NCBI RefSeq assembly: GCF_900078315.1
Contig: NZ_FKBS01000014.1
Coordinates: forward strand, 370,802 to 434,801
DNA from: Bordetella ansorpii
GTDB taxonomy: Bacteria > Pseudomonadota > Gammaproteobacteria > Burkholderiales > Burkholderiaceae_B
Reading direction: 5' to 3'
DNA: 64,000 nucleotides
Positions 27,768-36,403 of the stretch are shown in pieces. The position numbers were made by a program, and so were the translations under genes. The notes beneath the pieces are model-generated. The model was not told the origin of the DNA and made no database searches. It saw nothing but the letters and a program-made list of their open reading frames with translations. Each line of letters opens with the position of its first letter. Within the stretch, counting starts at the first letter, position 1.

Positions 27768-28711
27768 GGCATCAAACGCAATACCCCCGGCTGCCGCAGG
27801 TCGTGAAAGCGGAAGTCCTCAAAGCCCGCTGCACGCTTGGCATCGGTCCACGCTTTATCAAAAAGGTAGGGGCGGCGTATGCCATCACGGCCGGGTTCGC
27901 CGAAGAACACCAATTCGGTTTCGGCGGGTCGCACGGGGTTGGCAAGTGCCTCGGTGAACACGCGCGTTGCCTCGGCCGTCAGCGGGACGGTACGGGGCGA
28001 CGAATTCTTGGTGTGCTCCAGCCGAACGACGCGCCGTTCGATGTCCACTTGCCGTATCCGCAGCGTGGCAATCTCAGACAGCCGCATGCCGGTCTGAACG
28101 GCAATACGGACAATCCAGCCGAACATCGGGTTCGAGTGCTTATCCACGGCTTGCAGCAGGCGGTTCTGTTCTTCCGGGGTTAATCGCCGGTTGCGGCCAG
28201 AGCCGGGAGCCGGGCGGCGAATGTTGGAAACCGGATTGAAGGGCAGGCCAATGCCCCATTCCTTGATGGCGACGGTAAACAGGTGGCCCAGCAGCGCCAG
28301 TTCCAAGCGTACCGTGTTGTTACTTCGGGGTCGTAGCTTGCCGTTTTTGTCCGGGTCGCCTGCCAGTCGCGTGTCGCGGAACTGCGCCACAATCTCGGCG
28401 TTCAGGGCGGCCAGCGAATACTTGCCAAGATGCCGGATGATGACCTGTGCTTTCTTGTGCTCGCCTGCTTGGGTCGAGGCCCGCTTGGTTGGCGTGACTT
28501 CCTTGAGGTAGCGGGCCAGCGCCGCTTCGACGGTCATGCGCTCGGCGGGCGCCCGCTGGATGTATACGCCGCGTACCATTTCGTCTTCGGTACGGCGCGC
28601 CCAGTCTTCGGCGTCCCGCTTGGTGCGGAACGACTTGGCCGTTGACGGCCAGCCTGTCTTGCGGATGAGGGCTTTCCAAGTGCCCGAGGATGTCTTAACA
28701 ATCGTAGCCAT
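27764..28711 (-). pseudogene. Truncated tyrosine-recombinase integrase
   Basis: Integrase of 315 residues next to the tRNA-Leu target. It has an N-terminal arm-binding region, a SAM-like core-binding domain (MTVEAALARYLKEVTP) and a catalytic domain with Arg in TGMRLSEIATLR and the H-x-x-R motif in FHDLR. After DLR the sequence turns into QPGVLRLMP and stops. The following GH motif and the catalytic Tyr, normally 40-60 residues further, are missing. Strand cleavage is therefore not expected, and the island should be immobile unless helped in trans. Confidence 0.8.
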
Positions 28712-28742
28712 GAGTGCTCCGGTGTGGGGCTAGCGCCGCATC

Positions 28743-28761
28743 ACTGTACCGAAACTGTACC
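28743..28761. repeat. Putative integrase arm sites, right end
   Basis: ACTGTACC at 28743-28750 and 28754-28761, 11 bp apart. They lie between the integrase start and the tRNA attachment site. The identical pair and period occur at 19413-19431 inside the other end. Confidence 0.55.
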
Positions 28762-28843
28762 TGACCACTTTCTCAAGAAATCCCCTGGTACGGGGCTTGT
28801 GCTGCGAACACTTCCAAGTTGTTGATTTCTTAGAAGTTTTTGA

Positions 28844-28899
28844 ATGGTGCCCGAGGCCGGAATCGAACCGGCACGCCTTGCGGCGGGGGATTTTGAGTC
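28844..28899. repeat. Proximal attachment-site copy within intact tRNA-Leu
   Basis: 56 bp identical to 19239-19294. It coincides with the 3' part of the complete tRNA-Leu gene. The integrase gene sits 133 bp away, as is usual for tRNA-targeting islands. Confidence 0.92.
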
Positions 28900-28929
28900 C
28901 CCTGCGTCTACCAATTTCACCACTCGGGC
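28845..28929 (-). tRNA. tRNA-Leu (anticodon CAA)
   Basis: 85-nt class II tRNA on the reverse strand with encoded CCA. The acceptor is GCCCGAG/CTCGGGC, the anticodon stem GGGGA/TCCCC has loop CTCAAAA (anticodon CAA), there is a long variable arm, and the T arm contains GGTTCGAATCC. It is the intact copy at the island junction; the partial copy lies at 19239-19294. Confidence 0.96.
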
Positions 28930-29082
28930 AGCGTCGGCAAGGGGATTGCCGAGGCGGGCATCGCTGGGCCCGGAGGGGCGCGGCAGGCAATGCGAAGCCG
29001 TAGATTATAAGCAGACTTTTCCCCGGCGTCCCGCTCGGCCGGTACTTTTCTGCCGTTTCGCCCAGGAACCCACCGTCCAGCC

Positions 29083-29110
29083 CTTGAAAACCCCACCCCC
29101 GTCCCCACAT
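29083..29110 (+). promoter_or_regulatory. Sigma-32 heat-shock-like promoter of htpG
   Basis: CTTGAAA at 29083-29089 and CCCCACAT at 29103-29110, separated by 13 bp, match the RpoH consensus CTTGAAA-N(11-16)-CCCCATnT. It lies about 90 bp upstream of the htpG start, which fits a known heat-shock gene. Confidence 0.75.
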
Positions 29111-29201
29111 CCTCCCCTGCGTCGCCCAGGGCTCGTACCCGTCGGCGACCTTGCATCGCAACACATTCCCAACCCTCCATCGAGACTTTTCCCGGACCGC
29201 C

Positions 29202-31103
29202 ATGAGCCAATCCGCCGCCTCTTCCGCATCCGAAACCCTGGGTTTCCAGGCCGAAGTGAAGCAGTTGCTGCACTTGATGATCCACTCGCTGTACAGCAAC
29301 AAGGAAATCTTCCTGCGCGAGCTGGTCTCCAACGCCTCCGACGCCTGCGACAAGCTGCGCTTCGAGGCCATCGACCATCCCGAACTGTTCGAAGGCGACA
29401 GCGAGCTGGCCATCCGTGTCGACTACGACAAGGATGCCCGCACCATCACCATCTCCGACAACGGCATCGGCCTGTCGCGTGAAGAAGCCATCGCCAACCT
29501 GGGCACCATCGCCCGCTCGGGCACGCGCGAGTTCTTCAGCCAGCTCACCGGCGACAAGAAGAAAGACGCGCAACTGATCGGCCAGTTCGGCGTGGGCTTC
29601 TACTCGTCGTTCATCGTGGCGGACAAGGTCACGGTGGTCAGCCGCCGCGCGGGCGCCGCCAGCGCCATCCGCTGGGAATCCGATGGCCAGGGCGAGTTCA
29701 CCATCGCCGACGCCGAGCGCGCCAGCCGCGGCACCGACGTCACGCTGCACCTGCGCGAGGACGAAGACGAACTGCTCAACGGCTGGAAGCTGCGCGAGAT
29801 CCTGCGCCGCTATTCCGACCACATCTCTTTGCCCATCCGCATGGCCAAGGAAGAATGGAACGAAGAGAAGGGCGAACAGGCCAAGACCGAGGAACTCGAG
29901 TCCGTCAACAAGGCCAATGCCCTGTGGACGCGCAGCAAGGGCGAGATCGAGGACGAGCAGTACCGCGAGTTCTACAAGACCGTCTCGCACGATTTCGACG
30001 ACCCGCTGGCCTGGACGCACAACCGCGTCGAAGGCCGCAGCGAGTACACCCAACTGCTGTACGTGCCCAAGCACGCCCCGTTCGACCTGTGGGACCGCGA
30101 CGCGCGCCGTGGCGTGAAGCTGTACGTCAAGCGCGTCTTCATCATGGACGATGCCGAACAGTTGCTGCCCTCGTACCTGCGCTTCGTGCGCGGGGTGATC
30201 GATTCGGCCGACCTGCCGCTGAACGTCTCGCGCGAGATCCTGCAGGAAAGCCGTGACGTGCGTGCCATCCGCGAAGGGTCGGCCAAGCGCATCCTGTCGC
30301 TGCTGGAGGACATCGCCGAGAACAAGCCGGAAGACTACGCCGCGTTCTGGGCCGAGTTCGGCCAGGTGCTGAAGGAGGGCGCGGGCGAGGACACCGCCAA
30401 CCAGGAACGCATCGCCAAGCTGATGCGCTTCTCGTCCACGCACACCGGCGAGGCCACGCAGACCGTGTCGTTTACCGACTACGTGTCGCGCATGAAGGAA
30501 GGCCAGGACAAGATCTACTACGTCACGGCCGACGCGTTCTCGGCCGCCGCCAGCAGCCCGCACCTGGAAATCTTCCGCAAGAAGGGCATCGAAGTGCTGC
30601 TGATGGCCGACCGCGTGGACGAATGGATGCTGTCCTATCTGCGCGAGTTCGACGGCAAGTCGCTGGTGTCCGTGGCCAAGGGCGGCCTGGACCTGGCCGA
30701 GCTGGCCGACGAGGAAGAAAAGAAGCGCCAGTCCGAAGTGGCCGAAGACTTCAAGCCGCTGGTCGAGCGCCTGCAGACGACCCTGGCCGATCAGGTCAAG
30801 GAAGTGCGCGTCACGCTGCGCCTGGTGGATTCGCCGGCGTGCGTGGTGGTCGGCCAGAACGAGCTCAGCCCGCACCTGCTGCGCATGCTCAAGGCGGCCG
30901 GCCAGGAAGCCCCCGACGTCAAGCCCGTGCTGGAGATCAATCCCGAGCACGCGCTGGTCGCCCGCATCCGCAACGCGTCGGATGACGAGTTCGGCGACTG
31001 GGCGCGCCTGTTGCTGGATCAGGCCATGCTGGCCGAAGGCGCGCAGATCGCCGATCCGGCGGCTTTCGTCAAGCGCATGAACGCGCTGCTGCTGAAGGCG
31101 TAA
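29202..31103 (+). CDS. htpG: Molecular chaperone HtpG (Hsp90)
   Basis: ATP-dependent cytosolic chaperone of 633 residues. The GHKL ATPase domain has [32 protein letters not shown] and [17 protein letters not shown]. The middle domain has [17 protein letters not shown] and a C-terminal dimerisation domain follows. Length and motifs are full. The ATG at 29202 precedes [20 protein letters not shown], the usual conserved front; upstream in-frame sequence is untranslated leader behind the heat-shock promoter. Confidence 0.98.
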   Translation: MSQSAASSASETLGFQAEVKQLLHLMIHSLYSNKEIFLRELVSNASDACDKLRFEAIDHPELFEGDSELAIRVDYDKDARTITISDNGIGLSREEAIANLGTIARSGTREFFSQLTGDKKKDAQLIGQFGVGFYSSFIVADKVTVVSRRAGAASAIRWESDGQGEFTIADAERASRGTDVTLHLREDEDELLNGWKLREILRRYSDHISLPIRMAKEEWNEEKGEQAKTEELESVNKANALWTRSKGEIEDEQYREFYKTVSHDFDDPLAWTHNRVEGRSEYTQLLYVPKHAPFDLWDRDARRGVKLYVKRVFIMDDAEQLLPSYLRFVRGVIDSADLPLNVSREILQESRDVRAIREGSAKRILSLLEDIAENKPEDYAAFWAEFGQVLKEGAGEDTANQERIAKLMRFSSTHTGEATQTVSFTDYVSRMKEGQDKIYYVTADAFSAAASSPHLEIFRKKGIEVLLMADRVDEWMLSYLREFDGKSLVSVAKGGLDLAELADEEEKKRQSEVAEDFKPLVERLQTTLADQVKEVRVTLRLVDSPACVVVGQNELSPHLLRMLKAAGQEAPDVKPVLEINPEHALVARIRNASDDEFGDWARLLLDQAMLAEGAQIADPAAFVKRMNALLLKA

Positions 31104-31123
31104 GCCTTCTCCAGTGCGGTGAC

Positions 31124-31153
31124 ACTTGCGGGCGCCTCGGGGCGCCCGCAAGT
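31124..31153 (+). terminator. Strong hairpin after htpG
   Basis: ACTTGCGGGCGCC and GGCGCCCGCAAGT form a perfect 13-bp stem with a TCGG loop, 20 bp after the htpG stop. There is no long T tract, but the stem is very stable. Confidence 0.75.
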
Positions 31154-31203
31154 CATTGCGTCATGCCATACTGCTGGGCGTTCTCCCCCGGAGGTACGTT
31201 CCC

Positions 31204-32085
31204 ATGGTTTTCCCCAGCCTTGCGCGCCGCTGGGCCGCGGCGCTGATGGCCGCGCTGGCTTGCCTGCTCGCCGCCGCCCCGGCCGCCGCGCTGCAGGTTC
31301 TGCACACAGAACTATCCGACTACGCGCCCGTGGTGGTCTACGAGACCGACGACGGCCAACGCTGCCTCTCGTTCGGCCAGGCCGACGCAGACGCCCGCCA
31401 GACCTGCATCTACACCGATGGCTCGGCGCGCATGCCCTTCGCCTACACGCGCATGATGATGGCGACGCTGCTGGCGCAGCCGGATCCCTCCCGCATCCTG
31501 ATCATCGGCCTGGGCGGCGGCACGCTGCCCAAGGCCTTGTCCGAGGTGCTGCCGAAGGCCCGGATCGACGTGGTCGAGATCGATCCCGCCGTCGACCGCG
31601 TGGCGCAGGACTGGTTCGGCTTTCACCCCTCCGGCCGACTGCGCGTGTACCACCAGGATGGCCGCGCCTACGTCGAGAGTGCGGTGCGTGACGGCAAGCA
31701 GTACGACCTGATCCTGATCGACGCCTTCGATGCCGACTACATTCCCCGCCACATGACCACGCTGGAGTTCCTGCAGCAGGTGCGCGCGCTGCTGTCGCCC
31801 GACGGCGTGGCGGCGGCCAATACGTTCTCCAACAGCGAGTTCTACGACCGCGAATCGGCCACGTATGCCAGCGCGTTCCCATCGATCTTCAACCTGAAGG
31901 CCAACAATCGCGTGATCATCGCCATCAACGGCACGCTGCCCGATGACGCGGCGTTGAAGCGCAACGCCGCGCGCTGGGCCAAACCCCTGGCGCCGTATGG
32001 GGTGGATGTGGCCCATGAACTCGAGCGCTTCGACCGCGGCCTGACGTTTCCGGACGGCACACGGCTGCTGCGGGACGGCAGCTAA
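31204..32085 (+). CDS. Spermidine synthase-like protein with signal peptide
   Basis: Protein of 293 residues with a spermidine-synthase/Rossmann methyltransferase-like fold: ILIIGLGGGTLPKAL (nucleotide-binding loop), VVEIDPAVDRVAQDWFG and LILIDAFDADYIPRHMTTLE. The first 28 residues form a signal peptide (AALMAALACLLAAAPAAA). Polyamine synthesis is cytosolic, so an exported member may have another role or a different donor. GGAGG lies 9 nt before ATG 31204. True enzymatic activity is unproven. Confidence 0.8.
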   Translation: MVFPSLARRWAAALMAALACLLAAAPAAALQVLHTELSDYAPVVVYETDDGQRCLSFGQADADARQTCIYTDGSARMPFAYTRMMMATLLAQPDPSRILIIGLGGGTLPKALSEVLPKARIDVVEIDPAVDRVAQDWFGFHPSGRLRVYHQDGRAYVESAVRDGKQYDLILIDAFDADYIPRHMTTLEFLQQVRALLSPDGVAAANTFSNSEFYDRESATYASAFPSIFNLKANNRVIIAINGTLPDDAALKRNAARWAKPLAPYGVDVAHELERFDRGLTFPDGTRLLRDGS

Positions 32086-32217
32086 AAGCTCTTCCAGCAC
32101 GACGCCCCCGAATCGGGGCAGGCTGCCGCGTGATTGGCCGTTTGGCAATTCTCGCCGGACAGGCGTACGCTGCCCACACCCCAATCCCCTTCTCATTGCC
32201 GCAACAGGAGTACCGCC

Positions 32218-32991
32218 ATGAATTGGTCTGTCGAGGAATCCGCGCGCCAGTATGTGAAGTTCGAGCGTGAGCGCACCCGTCCCGTCCGGGACCTGGTGGC
32301 GGCGATTCCCGAGCGGGAAGTGCGTATCGCGGTCGACCTGGGGTGTGGGCCGGGCAACTCCACCGAGGTGCTGGCGGAGCGCTTCAAGGACGCGCGCGTC
32401 AGCGGCGTGGACAGCGCGCCCGACATGATCGAATCCGCCCGCAAGCGTATGCCGTCGCACACCTTCACGGTGGCCGATATCGCGCAATGGGACGATCCGG
32501 GTCCGTACGACGTGATCCTGGCCAACGCCTCGCTGCAATGGGTGCCCGACCACGAGACGCTGTATCCGAGCCTGGTCAACCGGCTGTCGCTGGGCGGTTG
32601 CCTGGCGGTGCAGACGCCGGACAATTGGGAAGAGCCCGCGCACCGCCTGATCCGGCAGGTGGCGGACGAAGGGCCGTGGGCAGCCAAGGTATCGAACACC
32701 AACCGCAAGCCACGCGCGCCAGCCGATTGGTACTACGCCCTGCTCGAGCCGCATTGCTCCGAACTGGACGTGTGGCGCACGTTCTATTACCACCCGCTGG
32801 AGAACGCCGCGGCGGTGGTGGAGTGGTTCAAGGGCAGCGCGCTGCGCCCGTATCTGGCCAAGCTGGACGACGCCGAGAAGGCCGGGTTCCTGGCGCGCTA
32901 CGAGGCCGAGATCGTGAAGGCCTATCCGGCCTTGCCGGACGGGACCGTGCTGTTGCCGTTTCCGCGCCTGTTCATCATCGCGACGCGATAG
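32218..32991 (+). CDS. tam: Trans-aconitate 2-methyltransferase
   Basis: SAM-dependent methyltransferase of 257 residues that methylates trans-aconitate, relieving its inhibition of aconitase. It has the SAM loop VDLGCGPGNSTEVLAERF near 40-57, SGVDSAPDMIESAR, YDVILANASLQWVPDHETLY and LAVQTPDNWEEPAHRLIRQV, all characteristic of Tam. AGGAG lies 7 nt upstream of the ATG. Confidence 0.9.
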   Translation: MNWSVEESARQYVKFERERTRPVRDLVAAIPEREVRIAVDLGCGPGNSTEVLAERFKDARVSGVDSAPDMIESARKRMPSHTFTVADIAQWDDPGPYDVILANASLQWVPDHETLYPSLVNRLSLGGCLAVQTPDNWEEPAHRLIRQVADEGPWAAKVSNTNRKPRAPADWYYALLEPHCSELDVWRTFYYHPLENAAAVVEWFKGSALRPYLAKLDDAEKAGFLARYEAEIVKAYPALPDGTVLLPFPRLFIIATR

Positions 32992-33077
32992 CCGTCCGCG
33001 CATCCTGAACCGGGGCGCGGATGCGCCATTGGCAGGATCGGGCCGAGGCCTTGGCCTGCCCGCGCCGCCGCGTGCCT

Positions 33078-33659
33078 TCAGCCGCCGGGTGGCAGCACCC
33101 GCCGGGACAGGCCCGTCTCGCGTCCGAAACGCGACCACCGGAACGCCGGGCCCGGATCGGTCTTGCGTCCTGGCGCGATATGTTCGTGTCCGCGTACGTA
33201 GGCGATGGGATGGCGTGCGCGCAGCACTCGCGTCAGCTTCGCCAGCGTGGTGTATTGCGCGTCGGTGTAGGGCACGGTGTCCGCCCCTTCCAGTTCGATG
33301 CCCACCGAGAAATCGTTGCAGCGCTCGCGGTTGCCGAAGCGGGACGCGCCGGCATGCCAGGCGCGCGCGTCGGTGGAGGCGAACTGGATGACGGAACCAT
33401 CGCGGCGGATGAAGAAGTGGGCGGATACGCGCAGGCCGCGCAGGCGTTCCAGCCAGGGGTGGGCGCCGTAGTCCAGCCGGTTCAGGAAGAGGTCTGCCAC
33501 GCAGGGGCCGTCGAAGCGGCCGGGGGGCAGGCTGATGCTGTGCAACACCAGCAATGAGACTTGCGTGCCGGCGGGGCGGCGATCGACGTTCGGAGACGGC
33601 AACAGCGTGACGGAGGGCCCGGCCATCAGCCAGCCGTGCCGATCGAGATGCAGATGCAT
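33078..33659 (-). CDS. ampD: 1,6-anhydro-N-acetylmuramyl-L-alanine amidase AmpD
   Basis: Zinc amidase of 193 residues that removes the peptide from anhydro-muropeptides in cell-wall recycling; its loss can derepress AmpC-type beta-lactamases. Zinc and catalytic positions are seen in SLLVLHSISLPPG, VRGHEHIAPGRKTDPGPAF (second His, Lys and Asp) and SVGIELEGAD (catalytic Glu). There is no signal peptide, matching cytosolic AmpD. No ampE is adjacent. Confidence 0.93.
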   Translation of the reverse strand: MHLHLDRHGWLMAGPSVTLLPSPNVDRRPAGTQVSLLVLHSISLPPGRFDGPCVADLFLNRLDYGAHPWLERLRGLRVSAHFFIRRDGSVIQFASTDARAWHAGASRFGNRERCNDFSVGIELEGADTVPYTDAQYTTLAKLTRVLRARHPIAYVRGHEHIAPGRKTDPGPAFRWSRFGRETGLSRRVLPPGG

Positions 33660-33712
33660 AGGCGACTCGGTAGTGGTCCAGCAGCCATTATGCCGGGCGC
33701 GCGCCGGGATGC

Positions 33713-33736
33713 AAAAAGCCCTGCAAAAAAGGGCTT
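33713..33736 (-). terminator. Rho-independent terminator of the ccsA-PP0621 pair
   Basis: Read on the reverse strand, AGCCCT and AGGGCT pair over a 7-nt loop and a run of T follows. It sits 46 bp after the PP0621-family stop. Confidence 0.8.
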
Positions 33737-33781
33737 CGCGGCCTTTCGGGCGTCAGGGCTTGCCCGTATTGCAGAAGGGAA

Positions 33782-34060
33782 TCAGTTCTTCTGCGGCCCC
33801 AGGCGGGCATGCTCCTGGCTGCACCACGTGCGGCCGTCGGTCAGCAGGGCTTCCGAACGGGGCAGGTGGATGCCGCAGTGGGCGCAGCGCACCATCGATT
33901 CGGCGGGCACGACGGCGCGGCCACCGCCACGCGGCGCGGCGGCAGGCGCGTTCTTCGCGCGCTGTTCGTCGCGCATGCGCGCCGCCGCGCGCGCATTGAT
34001 GATGCGCCACACGGTCAGCGCCGCCAGCACGATGAGGACCCACAAAAGCAGCTTGCCCAC
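33782..34060 (-). CDS. PP0621-family small membrane protein with zinc-ribbon tail
   Basis: Protein of 92 residues. An N-terminal TM helix (LLLWVLIVLAALTVWRII) and a basic linker lead to a C-terminal zinc-finger-like motif: MVRCAHCGIHLPRSEAL followed by WCSQEH (C-x2-C, C-x3-H). The family function is unknown. It follows the CcsA-like gene by 1 nt and shares its terminator, so the two form an operon. Confidence 0.82.
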   Translation of the reverse strand: MGKLLLWVLIVLAALTVWRIINARAAARMRDEQRAKNAPAAAPRGGGRAVVPAESMVRCAHCGIHLPRSEALLTDGRTWCSQEHARLGPQKN

Positions 34061-34061
34061 T

Positions 34062-34916
34062 TCAACCTCTATGCAAAATCACTTCCAGCACGAACCGGCT
34101 GCCGGTATAGGCCAGGATCAACAGGGCAAAGCCCGTCAGCGTCCAGCGCAGCGCCACGCGGCCGCGCCAACCGTGGATGTGGCGGCCCAGCAGCAATACG
34201 CCGAAGGTCAGCCACGACAACAGGGTGAACACTGTCTTGTGGTCGAAGGGCAGCACGCGGCCGGTCAGCGACAGCGAGGCCAGCGAACCCAGGCAGACCG
34301 CCAGCGTCAGCACGGTGAAACCGATCCAGATCACCCTGAACAGTAACTGTTCCTGCACCAGCAGGGGCGGCTGCACGTCGAGGATGCGGCCGACGATGCC
34401 GCGCTGCCCGGGCGCCTCTTGGGGGCGGTGCAGATGGCGGTCGAGCAGGGCCATCAGCGTGGCCTGCAGGGCGGCGATGGTGATGAGGCCGTAGGCGGCC
34501 AGCGCCACCAGCAGGTGGGCGCGCAGCCAGGCGCTGCCCGCGTGCTGGACGAAGATGCCCTGGGGAAACAGGGCCGCAAGGGCCGAGACCAGCATGCCCG
34601 CCGGCACCAGCAGCAGTTGCAGGCCGTCCAGGCGCACGAACAGGCTTTCGAGCCAGAACACGACCAAACCCAGCCAGACCGCCGCCGACAGGGCCAGCGC
34701 CCAGCCGACGAACAGCTGTCCGTCGCCCAGCATGGCCTGGTAGAGGCCGATGCCGTGCAGCACCAGGGCGCCCAGCAGCCACAGGCGGGCCGTGCGGCCG
34801 GTCTGTTCGACACTGTTCGCACCCTGCCGCAGCCGGCCCGCCAGCACGGCGCCCAGCACCGCGTAGGACAGGGCCGCCCCGGCGTGAAATACAATGCCTG
34901 GTGACATAGAAACCAT
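34062..34916 (-). CDS. CcsA/YpjD-like cytochrome c assembly membrane protein
   Basis: Inner-membrane protein of 284 residues with eight hydrophobic segments. It resembles the HemX/CcsA/YpjD group: LVALAAYGLITIAALQATLM, WIGFTVLTLAVCLGS and DHKTVFTLLSWLTFGVLL with the conserved H and W positions. YpjD-like members are of uncertain function, while CcsA handles haem for cytochrome c maturation. Divergent from ffh, with a 79-bp gap. An ATG three codons in (34907) is an alternative start. Confidence 0.83.
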   Translation of the reverse strand: MVSMSPGIVFHAGAALSYAVLGAVLAGRLRQGANSVEQTGRTARLWLLGALVLHGIGLYQAMLGDGQLFVGWALALSAAVWLGLVVFWLESLFVRLDGLQLLLVPAGMLVSALAALFPQGIFVQHAGSAWLRAHLLVALAAYGLITIAALQATLMALLDRHLHRPQEAPGQRGIVGRILDVQPPLLVQEQLLFRVIWIGFTVLTLAVCLGSLASLSLTGRVLPFDHKTVFTLLSWLTFGVLLLGRHIHGWRGRVALRWTLTGFALLILAYTGSRFVLEVILHRG

Positions 34917-34995
34917 TTTGGATGGAAGCTCGCAGGCATGAGGCCCGCCGATGCTTCGGTTCAGCCGGCTAGTTTAAGCGAAACGCCTCTCACTC

Positions 34996-36399
34996 ATGCT
35001 CGATAACCTTACCCAACGACTGTCGCGCGTCGTCAAGACGCTGCGCGGCGAAGCGCGTCTGACCGAAGCCAACACCCAGGAGATGCTGCGCGAAGTGCGC
35101 ATGGCGCTGCTGGAGGCGGACGTGGCGCTGCCCGTCGTGCGCGAATTCGTCGCACGCGTGAAGGAAAAAGCCCTGGGCGAGGAAGTGGCTTCCAGCCTCA
35201 GTCCGGGCCAGGCCCTGGTGGGCGTGGTCCACAAGGAACTGACCAGCCTGATGGGCGGCGACCTGGGCGCAGGCTCGGGCGAACTGTCCCTGTCGGTGCA
35301 GCCGCCGGCCATCATCCTCATGGCCGGCCTGCAGGGCGCGGGCAAGACCACCACCACCGGCAAGCTGGCCCGCTGGCTGGCCGAGGGCCAGCACAGCCAG
35401 AACGGCCGCAAGACGGGCCGCAAGAAGGTTTTGGTGGTCAGCGCCGACGTCTACCGTCCCGCCGCCATCGAGCAGTTGAAAACCGTCGCGGGCCAGGCCG
35501 GCGTCGATTTCCTGCCTTCGGACGCCAGCCAGAAGCCCGAGGACATCGCCCGCAACGCCGTCGAGCACGCGCGCCGCCACCACTACGACGTGCTGATCGT
35601 CGACACGGCCGGCCGCCTGGGCATCGACGAAGCCATGATGCGCGAGATCCGCGCGCTGCACGACCTGGTCAAGCCCGTCGAAACCCTGTTCGTGGTCGAC
35701 GCCATGCAGGGCCAGGACGCGGTCAATACGGCCCGCGCCTTCGCCGAGGCGCTGCCGCTGACCGGCGTGGTGCTGACCAAGCTGGACGGCGATGCCCGAG
35801 GCGGCGCGGCCCTGTCGGTGCGCCACGTCACCGGCAAGCCGCTGAAGTTCGTCGGCGTCTCCGAAAAGCTCGAGGGCCTGGAACCCTTCTACCCCGAGCG
35901 CATGGCGCAGCGCGTGCTGGGCATGGGCGACATTGTGTCGCTGGTCGAGCAGGCCCAGAAGAACATCGACATCGCCGAGGCGGAAAAGCTGGCGGCGAAG
36001 ATCAAGTCGGGCAACAAGTTCGACCTGAACGACTTCCGCGAGCAGATCGGCCAGGTGAAGAAGCTGGGCGACATGAATTCGCTGCTGGAGAAGCTGCCCG
36101 CGCAGTTCCAGCAGGCGGCGGGCCAATTGCAAGGCGGCCAGGCCGAGAAGCAGATGCGCCGCACCGAAGGCATCCTGAACTCGATGACGCCGCACGAACG
36201 CGCCAAGCCCGAGCTCATCAAGGCCTCGCGCAAGCGCCGCATCGCGGCCGGCGCCGGCGTGCCGGTTCAGGAGGTCAACCGCCTGCTGTCCCAGTTCGAG
36301 CAGATGCAGGGCATGATGAAGCAGATGAAGAAGGGCGGCATGGCCAAGATGATGCGCGCCATGGGCGGCATGAAGGGCCTGGGGCGCTTCGGCCGCTGA
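34996..36399 (+). CDS. ffh: Signal recognition particle protein Ffh
   Basis: SRP GTPase of 467 residues that targets nascent membrane proteins with 4.5S RNA and FtsY. The N domain is followed by the G domain with P-loop GLQGAGKTTTTGKLA, DVYRPAAIEQL, DTAGRLGIDE, TKLDGDARGG and GVSEKLEGLEPF. The Met-rich M domain ends QMKKGGMAKMMRAMGGMKG. Its stop lies in a palindrome shared with the convergent neighbour. Confidence 0.98.
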   Translation: MLDNLTQRLSRVVKTLRGEARLTEANTQEMLREVRMALLEADVALPVVREFVARVKEKALGEEVASSLSPGQALVGVVHKELTSLMGGDLGAGSGELSLSVQPPAIILMAGLQGAGKTTTTGKLARWLAEGQHSQNGRKTGRKKVLVVSADVYRPAAIEQLKTVAGQAGVDFLPSDASQKPEDIARNAVEHARRHHYDVLIVDTAGRLGIDEAMMREIRALHDLVKPVETLFVVDAMQGQDAVNTARAFAEALPLTGVVLTKLDGDARGGAALSVRHVTGKPLKFVGVSEKLEGLEPFYPERMAQRVLGMGDIVSLVEQAQKNIDIAEAEKLAAKIKSGNKFDLNDFREQIGQVKKLGDMNSLLEKLPAQFQQAAGQLQGGQAEKQMRRTEGILNSMTPHERAKPELIKASRKRRIAAGAGVPVQEVNRLLSQFEQMQGMMKQMKKGGMAKMMRAMGGMKGLGRFGR

Positions 36400-36403
36400 G
36401 GCC

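Noticed and set aside
28917-31151. 744-codon frame opposite htpG
   Set aside because: Antisense of a highly conserved chaperone gene; no independent evidence.
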